Below are positions 23,018 to 28,575 of a DNA stretch of 53,725 bases, piece after piece. The position numbers and the translations under genes were made by a program. Source of the stretch: a virus. The DNA lies in IMG/VR virus record IMGVR_UViG_3300027972_000015, positions 1-53,725 of that record, one strand, 5' to 3'. The first letter of the stretch is position 1. Each line of letters opens with the position of its first letter. The notes beneath the pieces were generated by a model. The model searched no databases. It saw only the letters and a list, made by a program, of their open reading frames with translations, and was not told the origin of the DNA.

Positions 23018-23086
23018 GCCGCTACCCTGGTAAAGCAGCCTCGAAAGCTGTGGGTTTCGCCGGTGTTCGATTCGCCGGAGGCGGCC
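23018..23086 (+). tRNA. tRNA-like element 1 (degenerate, Ser-CGA-like loop)
   Basis: A T-arm with canonical loop TTCGATT (23066-23072) sits between CGGTG and CGCCG. An anticodon-arm candidate GCAGC-CTCGAAA-GCTGT (23035-23051) has T33 and anticodon CGA, which reads UCG (Ser). GCCGCTA (23018-23024) pairs with AGGCGGC (23079-23085) except for one mismatch and one wobble. A proper D-arm cannot be drawn, so this is a truncated or degenerate tRNA, or a mimic. Confidence 0.35.
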
Positions 23087-23089
23087 TAA

Positions 23090-23290
23090 ATGTTCCACTG
23101 GTTACTAGTCCAAGTCGGCACCATCGAAGTTGATGGCAAAGAAGAAACGCAGCTCGACTTGGGAAACCGCAATCGCGTCGGCGCAAACACCGATCGCCGT
23201 CGGATTGCTCATTACAACACCGTCCTGGCTGGGTTCGGCTCCAGAGTTGTGACGGTTACGGCCGCCAAGCTCCGGGCTGAAACGACATAG
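23090..23290 (+). CDS. Small ORF between tRNA-like elements (tentative)
   Basis: ATG 23090 has a good GGAGG eight bases upstream, although that sequence is also part of tRNA-like element 1. The 66-residue product (FHWLLVQVGTIEVDGKEETQ and onwards) has natural composition but no known family. It ends 23 bases before the second tRNA-like element. Confidence 0.4.
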   Translation: MFHWLLVQVGTIEVDGKEETQLDLGNRNRVGANTDRRRIAHYNTVLAGFGSRVVTVTAAKLRAETT

Positions 23291-23313
23291 GACCGAGCGG
23301 AGGAGCGAGGAAA

Positions 23314-23412
23314 TCCAAGGGCTTTCGGAAGAGCGCCGAACGTGGTGGCAATGGAACCCACGATGGGATGTGTTCCCAAAAGGCGATCGCGGTTCGACTC
23401 CGCGCCTTGGAC
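23314..23412 (+). tRNA. tRNA-like element 2 with long variable arm
   Basis: Perfect 7-bp acceptor stem TCCAAGG/CCTTGGA (23314-23320 with 23405-23411), perfect T-arm CGCGG-TTCGACT-CCGCG (23388-23404) and a type-II-like variable hairpin TGGGA-TGTGT-TCCCA (23364-23378) are clear. A D-arm-like stem TTCGG/CCGAA is present, but the anticodon arm folds only as CGTG/CACG around an over-long loop, so no anticodon is assigned. At 99 bases it is in the size range of long-variable-arm tRNAs; it may be a pseudo-tRNA. Confidence 0.45.
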
Positions 23413-23424
23413 CTGAGGTGAACC

Positions 23425-23640
23425 ATGCAGCAACTGGATCTTCTCTCCGTCGAGCCGAAGCCGACCACGAAGCGCAAGCCGGGACCGCTGACCGACCTGC
23501 GCCGGTGTCCGCGGTGCCACTTGAGAGGCCCGCACGAGTGCTTGTACGACGAGCCTCACGAGGCCTTCGTCCGTCGCGGCGAGGCCGTGATCGTCGTCCG
23601 TCGCGGCGAGGCCGTGATCGTCGAGAACATGAGGAGGTAA
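23425..23640 (+). CDS. Small zinc-knuckle protein with internal duplication
   Basis: The 71-residue product from ATG 23425 has CPRCHLRGPHEC, a plausible zinc site, then two tandem copies of VRRGEAVIV encoded by a perfect 27-base duplication. The preceding sequence AGGTGAACC gives a weak ribosome site. No family is recognised. Confidence 0.6.
   Translation: MQQLDLLSVEPKPTTKRKPGPLTDLRRCPRCHLRGPHECLYDEPHEAFVRRGEAVIVVRRGEAVIVENMRR
23569..23622 (+). repeat. 27-bp perfect tandem duplication, in frame
   Basis: Bases 23569-23595 and 23596-23622 are identical. The duplication adds nine residues to the zinc-knuckle protein and keeps the frame, so it is a recent expansion or a polymorphic site. Confidence 0.85.
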
Positions 23641-23644
23641 GAGC

Positions 23645-23794
23645 ATGACGAAGACGCAGGAGACACGGGCAACGAGGCTGGCGCTGCAACTCGGGATGAT
23701 CAAGGACGGTAAGCCGTCATGGGCGATCCGAAAGGCGCTCAAGGAATTCGACGATCGGGCCGGGACCGAGAAGGCCAAGGAGCGCGCCAAGTGA
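23645..23794 (+). CDS. Small basic helical protein
   Basis: The 49-residue product (MTKTQETRATRLALQLGMIK and onwards) follows GGAGGTAAGAGC and is lysine-rich and helical. It overlaps the next GTG. No family is recognised. Confidence 0.5.
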   Translation: MTKTQETRATRLALQLGMIKDGKPSWAIRKALKEFDDRAGTEKAKERAK

Positions 23795-23961
23795 AGCCGC
23801 ACAAGGGTGGGTTCAACGAGTTCGAGGCTTCCCTGAAGCGACGAATGGAGAAGCTCGCGGAGATCCACGCCGACGCGCCTGACGGGGAACGGCGGGCGAT
23901 TCTGGCGCGGGCACGGAGGGAGATGGTCGAGCGTTCGCGGGTACGGAGGGCGCGCCCGTGA
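23791..23961 (+). CDS. Small Arg-rich helical protein
   Basis: The frame from GTG 23791 (GTGA overlap) gives 56 residues, strongly basic and helical (EFEASLKRRMEKLAEIHADA). It may bind nucleic acid. It overlaps the next GTG. Confidence 0.5.
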   Translation: MKPHKGGFNEFEASLKRRMEKLAEIHADAPDGERRAILARARREMVERSRVRRARP

Positions 23962-24122
23962 CCGACGCGAAGACGTCCAAGCTCCGCGCGCTGGCAAAGC
24001 TTTGCATGACGGTTCTGGCCATCGAGGCCGACGGCCGGCGTGGCTGCGATGTCAAGTTCGCTGGCACGCGGAGGATGGCTGAAAAGGTGCTCGGGATCAT
24101 TCGGGAGAAGCAGAAGCCGTGA
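23958..24122 (+). CDS. Small basic protein
   Basis: The 54-residue frame from GTG 23958 overlaps both neighbours by GTGA. The product is helical and Lys/Arg-rich with two Cys. No family is recognised; support is the unbroken overlap chain. Confidence 0.5.
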   Translation: MTDAKTSKLRALAKLCMTVLAIEADGRRGCDVKFAGTRRMAEKVLGIIREKQKP

Positions 24123-24358
24123 CCGCGTACCACCGCTACCGCCAACGCGGACAGTGCGTTCGGTGCGGGGAATCTCACGTCGGCTCGGCGTACTGCGATC
24201 GGTGCGCGGCCGTCCGCTCCGAGGCCCGCAAACGCCGCTACCGCGAGATGGTCGAGCAACGCGTATGCCCGCAATGCGGACGGCAGCACGAGGATGACCG
24301 CGTCCACTGCTCCGACTGCAGGCTTCGCGAGAAGCTGCGCGCCTGCGCGGCGGCGTGA
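24119..24358 (+). CDS. Double zinc-ribbon protein
   Basis: The 79-residue product from GTG 24119 has two CxxC-x(n)-CxxC sites: CVRCGESH with YCDRC, and CPQCGRQH with CSDC. The pair of ribbons flanks a basic helix (RSEARKRRYREMVEQR). It is likely a nucleic-acid-binding or transcription-associated factor. A hairpin and promoter follow the stop. Confidence 0.65.
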   Translation: MTAYHRYRQRGQCVRCGESHVGSAYCDRCAAVRSEARKRRYREMVEQRVCPQCGRQHEDDRVHCSDCRLREKLRACAAA

Positions 24359-24383
24359 GTCCCCCTCACCTTTGATGCGATGG

Positions 24384-24403
24384 CGCCCGAGAAGTTGCGG
24401 GCG
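24384..24403. promoter_or_regulatory. Hairpin with AGAAGTTG loop
   Basis: CGCCCG (24384-24389) and CGGGCG (24398-24403) pair around AGAAGTTG. A hairpin with the same loop core but a different stem (CGAGC/GCTCG) lies at 27077-27097. Both stand between the stop of an operon and a TTGAC promoter, so a terminator or a protein/RNA-binding site is likely. Confidence 0.4.
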
Positions 24404-24418
24404 TCGCTGAAAATTCGC

Positions 24419-24448
24419 TTGACGAGCGTTTCGGTTTTGGAACATGAT
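24419..24448 (+). promoter_or_regulatory. Promoter with phage-specific TTTCGGTT element
   Basis: TTGACG (24419) and CATGAT (24443) are spaced by 18 bases. The spacer contains TTTCGGTT four bases after the -35, exactly as in the promoter before the portal operon at 45539. It drives the SLOG gene and probably the DNA methyltransferase operon. Confidence 0.55.
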
Positions 24449-24473
24449 GTGGAATCCAAATGGAGCATGCAAC

Positions 24474-24833
24474 GTGAAGCTTCTCGTCTGCGGTGGCCGC
24501 GACTTTTCCGACTACGCATTGGTCAAGTCTACGCTGGATGTTTTCGGAGGCAGCCGCGGAGTCACTCTTGCCCACGGTGGCGCTCGCGGCGCTGACTTGT
24601 TGGCCGGACGATACGCCGCTTCACGCGGCTGGCCCGTCCGCGTCTTCCCTGCGGACTGGCAAGCGCACGGCAAGTCAGCGGGCCCCCGTCGCAACCAGCA
24701 GATGCTTACCGAGTTCGTGCCTGACCTGGTGATCGCGTTCCCAGGCGGTCGCGGTACGTCCGACATGATTGCCCGCGCCCGTCGCGCCGGCGTTCCAGTT
24801 CGCGAGGTTTCAGCACCGGAGCAGCAGCAATGA
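24474..24833 (+). CDS. SLOG-family (YspA/DUF2493-like) nucleotide-binding protein
   Basis: GTG 24474 after TGGAGC gives 119 residues; ATG 24444 is an alternative. The sequence has the SLOG signature: MKLLVCGGRDFSDY at the start, then HGGARGADLLAGRYAASRGW, and later FPGGRGTSDMIARAR. YspA/DUF2493 proteins of this Rossmann-like fold bind nucleotide ligands, and the superfamily includes DprA, LOG enzymes and effector sensors of conflict systems. In phages the ligand is unknown. It is the first gene after the promoter at 24419. Confidence 0.8.
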   Translation: MKLLVCGGRDFSDYALVKSTLDVFGGSRGVTLAHGGARGADLLAGRYAASRGWPVRVFPADWQAHGKSAGPRRNQQMLTEFVPDLVIAFPGGRGTSDMIARARRAGVPVREVSAPEQQQ

Positions 24834-25054
24834 CCTACCTCCGCCCCTTCGTCTGGTCCTTCCTCAGCACGTGCCTGTTCTTCGCGGTGGCCTTCGGCGA
24901 CTGCTACCAGCAGGCTCTCGCGCTGTTCGGTGTGCTGGTGCTCGCACTTGCTGAGCTTCGCGCGCTACGTGTCGAGCGCGACATGGCGCGGTTCACCCGC
25001 GAGCATGCGCTGTCGACGCTCGCAGTGATGTCGCGGAAGCGGGGGCAGTCGTGA
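24830..25054 (+). CDS. Small membrane protein
   Basis: The 74-residue product from ATG 24830 has a hydrophobic helix at about residues 5-24 and another at about 28-44, followed by a charged cytoplasmic-type helix. It is between the SLOG protein and the methyltransferase, overlapping both by four bases. Function unknown. Confidence 0.55.
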   Translation: MTYLRPFVWSFLSTCLFFAVAFGDCYQQALALFGVLVLALAELRALRVERDMARFTREHALSTLAVMSRKRGQS

Positions 25055-25707
25055 AACCATACTACGAGCACGCCGGAATCACCATTTTCCATGGGGACTT
25101 CCGGGAAGTGCTGCCGACGGTGACGGCAGACGTGCTGGTGACTGACCCTCCGTATGGGATTGCGTATAGCAGCGGAAAGACTGGACACCATGGCGGAATT
25201 TCACTTTGCGGAATAGCGGGTGATCAAGACACGTCACTCCGGGATGCGCTTCTGAAATGTTGGAGCGGTCGTCCGGCATTGGTGTTTGGAACGTGGAAGC
25301 GTTCGCGTCCAGAATGTTCCATGGTTTTGATCTGGGAGAAGGGCGACCACGTCGGTATGGGGGATCTGTCACTTCCATGGAAGCCAAACACCGAGGAGAT
25401 CTATGTGATCGGGACAGGGTTTTCTGGCCGCCGTAATAGTTCGGTGTTGAGAATCAATGCTCCGGTGACATGGAATTCCGTGGGGCACGGTAGACACCAT
25501 GCTCACGAAAAGCCATTGGCATTGATGGTTGAGCTGATAGCGAAGTGTCCGCCTGGAACCGTGCTTGACCCATTCATGGGCAGCGGCACCACGCTAGTCG
25601 CCGCGAAGAATTTCGGCCGCAAGGCAATCGGAATTGAGATAGAAGAAAAATATTGTGAGATTGCGGCCAAGCGCCTGAGCCAAGAGATTCTGCCGGGGAT
25701 TGCGTGA
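25051..25707 (+). CDS. DNA methyltransferase (beta-type, DPPY motif)
   Basis: The 218-residue enzyme from GTG 25051 has catalytic motif IV DPPY at residues 32-35 (VLVTDPPYGIAY) before the AdoMet motif DPFMGSGTT at 174-182, the beta-class order of N6-adenine and N4-cytosine methyltransferases. It opens YYEHAGITIFHGDFREVLP, a usual lead-in. No restriction partner is adjacent, so it probably protects phage DNA from host restriction or regulates expression. The exact target base is not given by the sequence. Confidence 0.85.
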   Translation: MKPYYEHAGITIFHGDFREVLPTVTADVLVTDPPYGIAYSSGKTGHHGGISLCGIAGDQDTSLRDALLKCWSGRPALVFGTWKRSRPECSMVLIWEKGDHVGMGDLSLPWKPNTEEIYVIGTGFSGRRNSSVLRINAPVTWNSVGHGRHHAHEKPLALMVELIAKCPPGTVLDPFMGSGTTLVAAKNFGRKAIGIEIEEKYCEIAAKRLSQEILPGIA

Positions 25708-25838
25708 TGCTCCGAGAGTTCTACTTCGCCCATCGCTACAGCGACCCGTCCACTCACGTGCGCGCCGAGAACCTGATCCGCGCCCGCGCACGCCTCGACT
25801 ACCTGCGCCCGTCGTACGCCATGGAGGATGAATCATGA
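25707..25838 (+). CDS. Tiny basic protein
   Basis: ATG 25707 overlaps the methyltransferase stop (TGATG). The 43-residue product (MLREFYFAHRYSDPSTHVRA and onwards) is basic and helical, and overlaps the next gene by ATGA. No family is recognised. Confidence 0.5.
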   Translation: MLREFYFAHRYSDPSTHVRAENLIRARARLDYLRPSYAMEDES

Positions 25839-26227
25839 AGACCCTCGTTTACCTTGCATCGCCGTACTCGCATGATGACCAGGCTGTGCGTCAGTGGAGG
25901 TTTGATCGAATCAACGAGGCAGCATCGTTCCTCATGCGCCGTGGTCTGCACATCTTCTCGCCAATCAGCGAGTGTCATCCAATCGCCATGGCCGGCGGAT
26001 TGCCAACGGACTGGGCCTTCTGGAAGGACTACGACGAGGCCATCCTGTCCATGTGCCGTGCGCTCGTTGTCCTGATGTTGCCAGGGTGGGACAAGTCGAC
26101 CGGCGTCGCAGGAGAGACGCAGATCGCGCGTCGCCTTGACATTGAAATGCTGTGGACATACCCGGACGATGCTCATCTGGCAGAGGTGGCTGATGCGCTC
26201 GGACGGACGGTGGAGGAGGTGCGGTGA
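25835..26227 (+). CDS. DUF1937, nucleoside deoxyribosyltransferase-like protein
   Basis: The 130-residue product opens KTLVYLASPYSHDD and has a WKDYDEAILSMCRALVVLML strand/helix and a GVAGETQIARR motif, the DUF1937 (PF09152) pattern related to nucleoside 2-deoxyribosyltransferases. These folds act on nucleosides or nucleoside phosphates. It lies between DNA-modification genes, suggesting a role in nucleotide or DNA-base metabolism. Catalytic residues were not verified. Confidence 0.75.
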   Translation: MKTLVYLASPYSHDDQAVRQWRFDRINEAASFLMRRGLHIFSPISECHPIAMAGGLPTDWAFWKDYDEAILSMCRALVVLMLPGWDKSTGVAGETQIARRLDIEMLWTYPDDAHLAEVADALGRTVEEVR

Positions 26228-26829
26228 TCGCCGCCCTTTACGTCGACGCTCGCGGCATCTACTCGGGAAGGTCAGACGTTGATGTCTGGGACATCTCAAG
26301 GGACGCCCGCAAGTACGACGGGCCATGGCCTGTTGTCGCGCATCCTCCGTGCGAGAGGTGGGGACGCTACTGGAGCGGCGGCCCGTCGGCGCGCGTTCGG
26401 CGAACGCTTGGCGACGATGGGGGATGCTTTGCCGCTGCGTTGGCTTCAGTTCGCACGTTTGGCGGGGTGCTTGAGCACCCAGAGGCCAGCCACGCATTCA
26501 AGGCTCACGGCATGCTGACGCCGCCGAAGTCTGGCGGATGGGTCGCTGCGGGCGACGGTATCGGGTGGGTATGCTGTGTGGAACAGGGCCACTACGGCCA
26601 CCGAGCACGCAAGGCTACGTGGCTCTATGCGGTTCGGTGCGAGCTACCATCTCTGCGATGGGGAAAGGCTCACGGGAAAGACCGTCTTGACGACGGATTT
26701 CACAGCAAGGAAGAGCGCCGTCGAGCCGTGCGAACCGGAGTTTGCCAACGGCTGAGCGCCAAACAGCGCGCAGCCACCCCCCATGCCTTCGCCGAGCTGC
26801 TGCTGGCCATGGCCAGGAGCGCGCGGTGA
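26224..26829 (+). CDS. PPC-motif phage protein, DNA-modification-like orphan
   Basis: GTG 26224 (GTGA overlap) starts a 201-residue protein with ALYVDARGIYSGRSDVDVWD, VVAHPPCERWGRY, GDDGGCFAAALASVRTFGGV, LEHPEASHAFKAHG and VEQGHYGHRARKATWLYAVR. These blocks are strongly conserved in a phage family whose function I do not know. HPPC-x-RW recalls the catalytic Pro-Cys dipeptide of C5-cytosine methyltransferases, and the neighbouring DNA methyltransferase and nucleoside enzyme favour DNA-base chemistry. No complete AdoMet-binding FxGxG motif is visible. Confidence 0.65.
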   Translation: MIAALYVDARGIYSGRSDVDVWDISRDARKYDGPWPVVAHPPCERWGRYWSGGPSARVRRTLGDDGGCFAAALASVRTFGGVLEHPEASHAFKAHGMLTPPKSGGWVAAGDGIGWVCCVEQGHYGHRARKATWLYAVRCELPSLRWGKAHGKDRLDDGFHSKEERRRAVRTGVCQRLSAKQRAATPHAFAELLLAMARSAR

Positions 26830-27047
26830 AGTGCCCCATCAACCGCCGCGCGATCGACCCGTGCCCGCGCAAGGTCGCGACCGGGGTGGCCAACGAATGC
26901 CAGGATTGCATCGACCAGTGGCAGGAACGCGCCGCCCTGATCGCCGACGGCTGCAGGCTCACGCAGCCGCAGGCAGAGGCCGAGGCGACTAAGCAGTTGC
27001 GGGAGGCCGTCGAGCTCGCCGAACGCGGCCAGCGCTCCCTCTTCTGA
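26826..27047 (+). CDS. Cys-containing helical protein
   Basis: GTG 26826 overlaps the previous stop. The 73-residue product has several Cys at its start (KCPINRRAIDPCPR, then ECQDC) and a long charged helix at the end. It ends the operon that starts near 24474. No family is recognised. Confidence 0.55.
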   Translation: MKCPINRRAIDPCPRKVATGVANECQDCIDQWQERAALIADGCRLTQPQAEAEATKQLREAVELAERGQRSLF

Positions 27048-27100
27048 CCGCCGACGGGCCGCCTTAGATGCGCGGCCGAGCGAAAAGTTGCAGCTCGTGG

Positions 27101-27130
27101 TTGACTTTTCGGGTGAAAACGTGGAGGATT
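27101..27130 (+). promoter_or_regulatory. Candidate promoter before structured RNA
   Basis: TTGACT (27101) is followed directly by TTTCGG and, after 18 bases, by AGGATT (27125). A start near 27136 would coincide with the first base of the cloverleaf RNA candidate. A CGAGC/GCTCG hairpin with AAAAGTTGC loop lies just upstream (27077-27097), as at 24384. The -10 box is weak. Confidence 0.4.
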
Positions 27131-27134
27131 CGTA

Positions 27135-27229
27135 ACGTGCCGACCAACACGATTCATCGTTCCAGGTTGCGAACCGTCCCACCCTCCTTCGGGCTTTGGT
27201 CGGCACGTGGGCAGCGCAGACGGTTCGCA
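27135..27229 (+). ncRNA. Structured RNA candidate: cloverleaf with pseudoknot
   Basis: A perfect 13-bp closing stem pairs 27135-27147 (ACGTGCCGACCAA) with 27196-27208. Inside are three small hairpins: ACGA/TCGT (27149-27160), GGTT-GCG-AACC (27165-27175) and CCC/GGG (27182-27193). A second perfect stem pairs 27168-27178 (TGCGAACCGTC) with 27219-27229, crossing the first to give a pseudoknot or an alternative fold that competes with hairpin two. It lies between a promoter candidate and the HNH gene. It lacks tRNA T-loop features. It may be a regulatory leader, a free small RNA or an origin element. Confidence 0.6.
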
Positions 27230-27250
27230 TCTTGGGGCGAGGAGTAGTTG

Positions 27251-27616
27251 ATGGCGTACTCGGATTTGCTGAAGGACAGGCGCTGGCAGCGCAAGCGGCT
27301 TGAGGCCATGGCGGCGGCAAAATGGCTCTGTCAACGCTGCCCAAGCAATGACAACGCCATCCAACTGCACGTCCACCACGTGGCCTATGTTCCAGGCCGC
27401 GCACCGTGGGAGTACGAGCTTCGCGAGTTGCTTGTCGTCTGCGAGCCGTGCCACAAGGAGCTTCACGGAATGCGCGAGACAGACGTTGCTCTGTCGGTGC
27501 TTTACCAGGCGATCGCCGAGGCCCACCGCCAAGGCGACTGGGACAAGATGCAGTTGCTCGCAGACGAGGCGATGCGGCTCATTGGCGAGGGCTACTACTA
27601 CCGGAGTCTGGTCTGA
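27251..27616 (+). CDS. HNH endonuclease
   Basis: The 121-residue product from ATG 27251 (after CGAGGAG) has zinc ligands C27-x2-C30, catalytic HVHH at 40-43 and C64-x2-C67-H68: the CxxC-HH-CxxCH layout of HNH nucleases. It opens with the YSDLLKDRRWQRKRLEAMAA helix found in many phage HNH proteins. Its place right after the structured RNA and before the replication initiator suggests either a free-standing homing enzyme or a replication/recombination nuclease. It overlaps the next gene by one base (TGATG). Confidence 0.85.
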   Translation: MAYSDLLKDRRWQRKRLEAMAAAKWLCQRCPSNDNAIQLHVHHVAYVPGRAPWEYELRELLVVCEPCHKELHGMRETDVALSVLYQAIAEAHRQGDWDKMQLLADEAMRLIGEGYYYRSLV

Positions 27617-28575
27617 TGTACCTGGAGATCGACGAGGGGTTTCCAGGCCACCGCAAGACGCTGCGCCTCTGCTCGCTCATGCAGAACCCGGAGGCAGGGT
27701 GGTACATGATCCGTCTGTGGACGTGGGCGTGTCGCTCCTGCCCAAGCGGGGACTTGCGCGGGCTCACCCCGTACGATCTGGAGATGGCCGTCCAGTACCG
27801 CAAGCTAGATGGCGCTTGCTACAAGGCGATGGTCGAGAGCGGATATGTGGATGAGTCAAATCCTGGTGAACCGGGAGAGATTCACGGGTGGATGGAGCAC
27901 ACCGGTGGAGCTATTCGCAAGATGGAGGAGTCGGCCGAGAGCAAAAAACTCTGGAGATTACACAGGGATGGGAAGTGCGAGCGTCACTGTAAATGGTGCA
28001 AGACAGTCCAAGGACAGTCCAAGGACAGTCCAGAGACATTGAAAGGACGCGGAACGGACAAAACCGCACAAGACAAGACCAGTCCAGGCAAGACAAGACA
28101 AGACCAGTCCAGACAAGACAAGAGAGAGAGTAACTCTGGCGCGCGCGCGGGCGATCCTAGTGGTGTACCAGAGCGCGGTGCCGTACCAGTGCCACCGCAC
28201 AACGAGCCAGGGAAACCGACGGCCCGCAATGTCCTGGCTGCATTCGCTCGGATCCGCGGCGAAACCTGCGGAGGCAAGGCGCTGTTCTTCCAGCCGACCG
28301 AATCGACCGTGGACAAGGCGGCGAAGTGGCTTGAGGCCATGCCGGTGGACGCCGTTGCCGACATCGAGCCGGCGATGAAGCGCGCCTGTGATGGAGTTCG
28401 CGACGGAGTCAAGAGCTGGAGCGATTCGCGCATGTCTGACCCGATGTTTCTGTTCGCGACCATCGTCAGCCGGTGGAGTTCGCTGCGCGAGGAGCTGCAC
28501 GGATGCGCTCCGAAAGTGGCTGAGAAGAAAGCTCAAGAGCCGCGATGGGGTGGCTCGGACAAGATGGTGTACTGA
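27616..28575 (+). CDS. Replication initiator-like protein with internal iterons
   Basis: The 319-residue product has an N-terminal domain of about 120 residues (YLEIDEGFPGHRKTLRLCSL, then WYMIRLWTWACRS) resembling N-terminal DNA-binding domains of phage replisome organisers. A hydrophilic Lys/Asp/Gln linker encoded by short direct repeats follows at about residues 125-180. The C-terminal domain is helical (residues about 205-300), with a conserved Lys-Trp-Leu-Glu helix. This layout, with repeats inside the gene and a helicase next, is like lambda O. Assignment is from architecture; no single diagnostic motif is present. Confidence 0.6.
   Translation: MYLEIDEGFPGHRKTLRLCSLMQNPEAGWYMIRLWTWACRSCPSGDLRGLTPYDLEMAVQYRKLDGACYKAMVESGYVDESNPGEPGEIHGWMEHTGGAIRKMEESAESKKLWRLHRDGKCERHCKWCKTVQGQSKDSPETLKGRGTDKTAQDKTSPGKTRQDQSRQDKRESNSGARAGDPSGVPERGAVPVPPHNEPGKPTARNVLAAFARIRGETCGGKALFFQPTESTVDKAAKWLEAMPVDAVADIEPAMKRACDGVRDGVKSWSDSRMSDPMFLFATIVSRWSSLREELHGCAPKVAEKKAQEPRWGGSDKMVY
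28001..28112. repeat. Iteron-like repeats, candidate replication origin
   Basis: Five CAGTCC cores occur at 28004, 28015, 28026, 28080 and 28105. The first three belong to 11-base tandem units AGGACAGTCCA. The last two are within a perfect 19-base direct repeat CAAGACAAGACCAGTCCAG (28069-28087 and 28094-28112). They lie inside the initiator-like gene, the position of lambda-type origins. The array is purine-rich on the plus strand. Confidence 0.55.
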
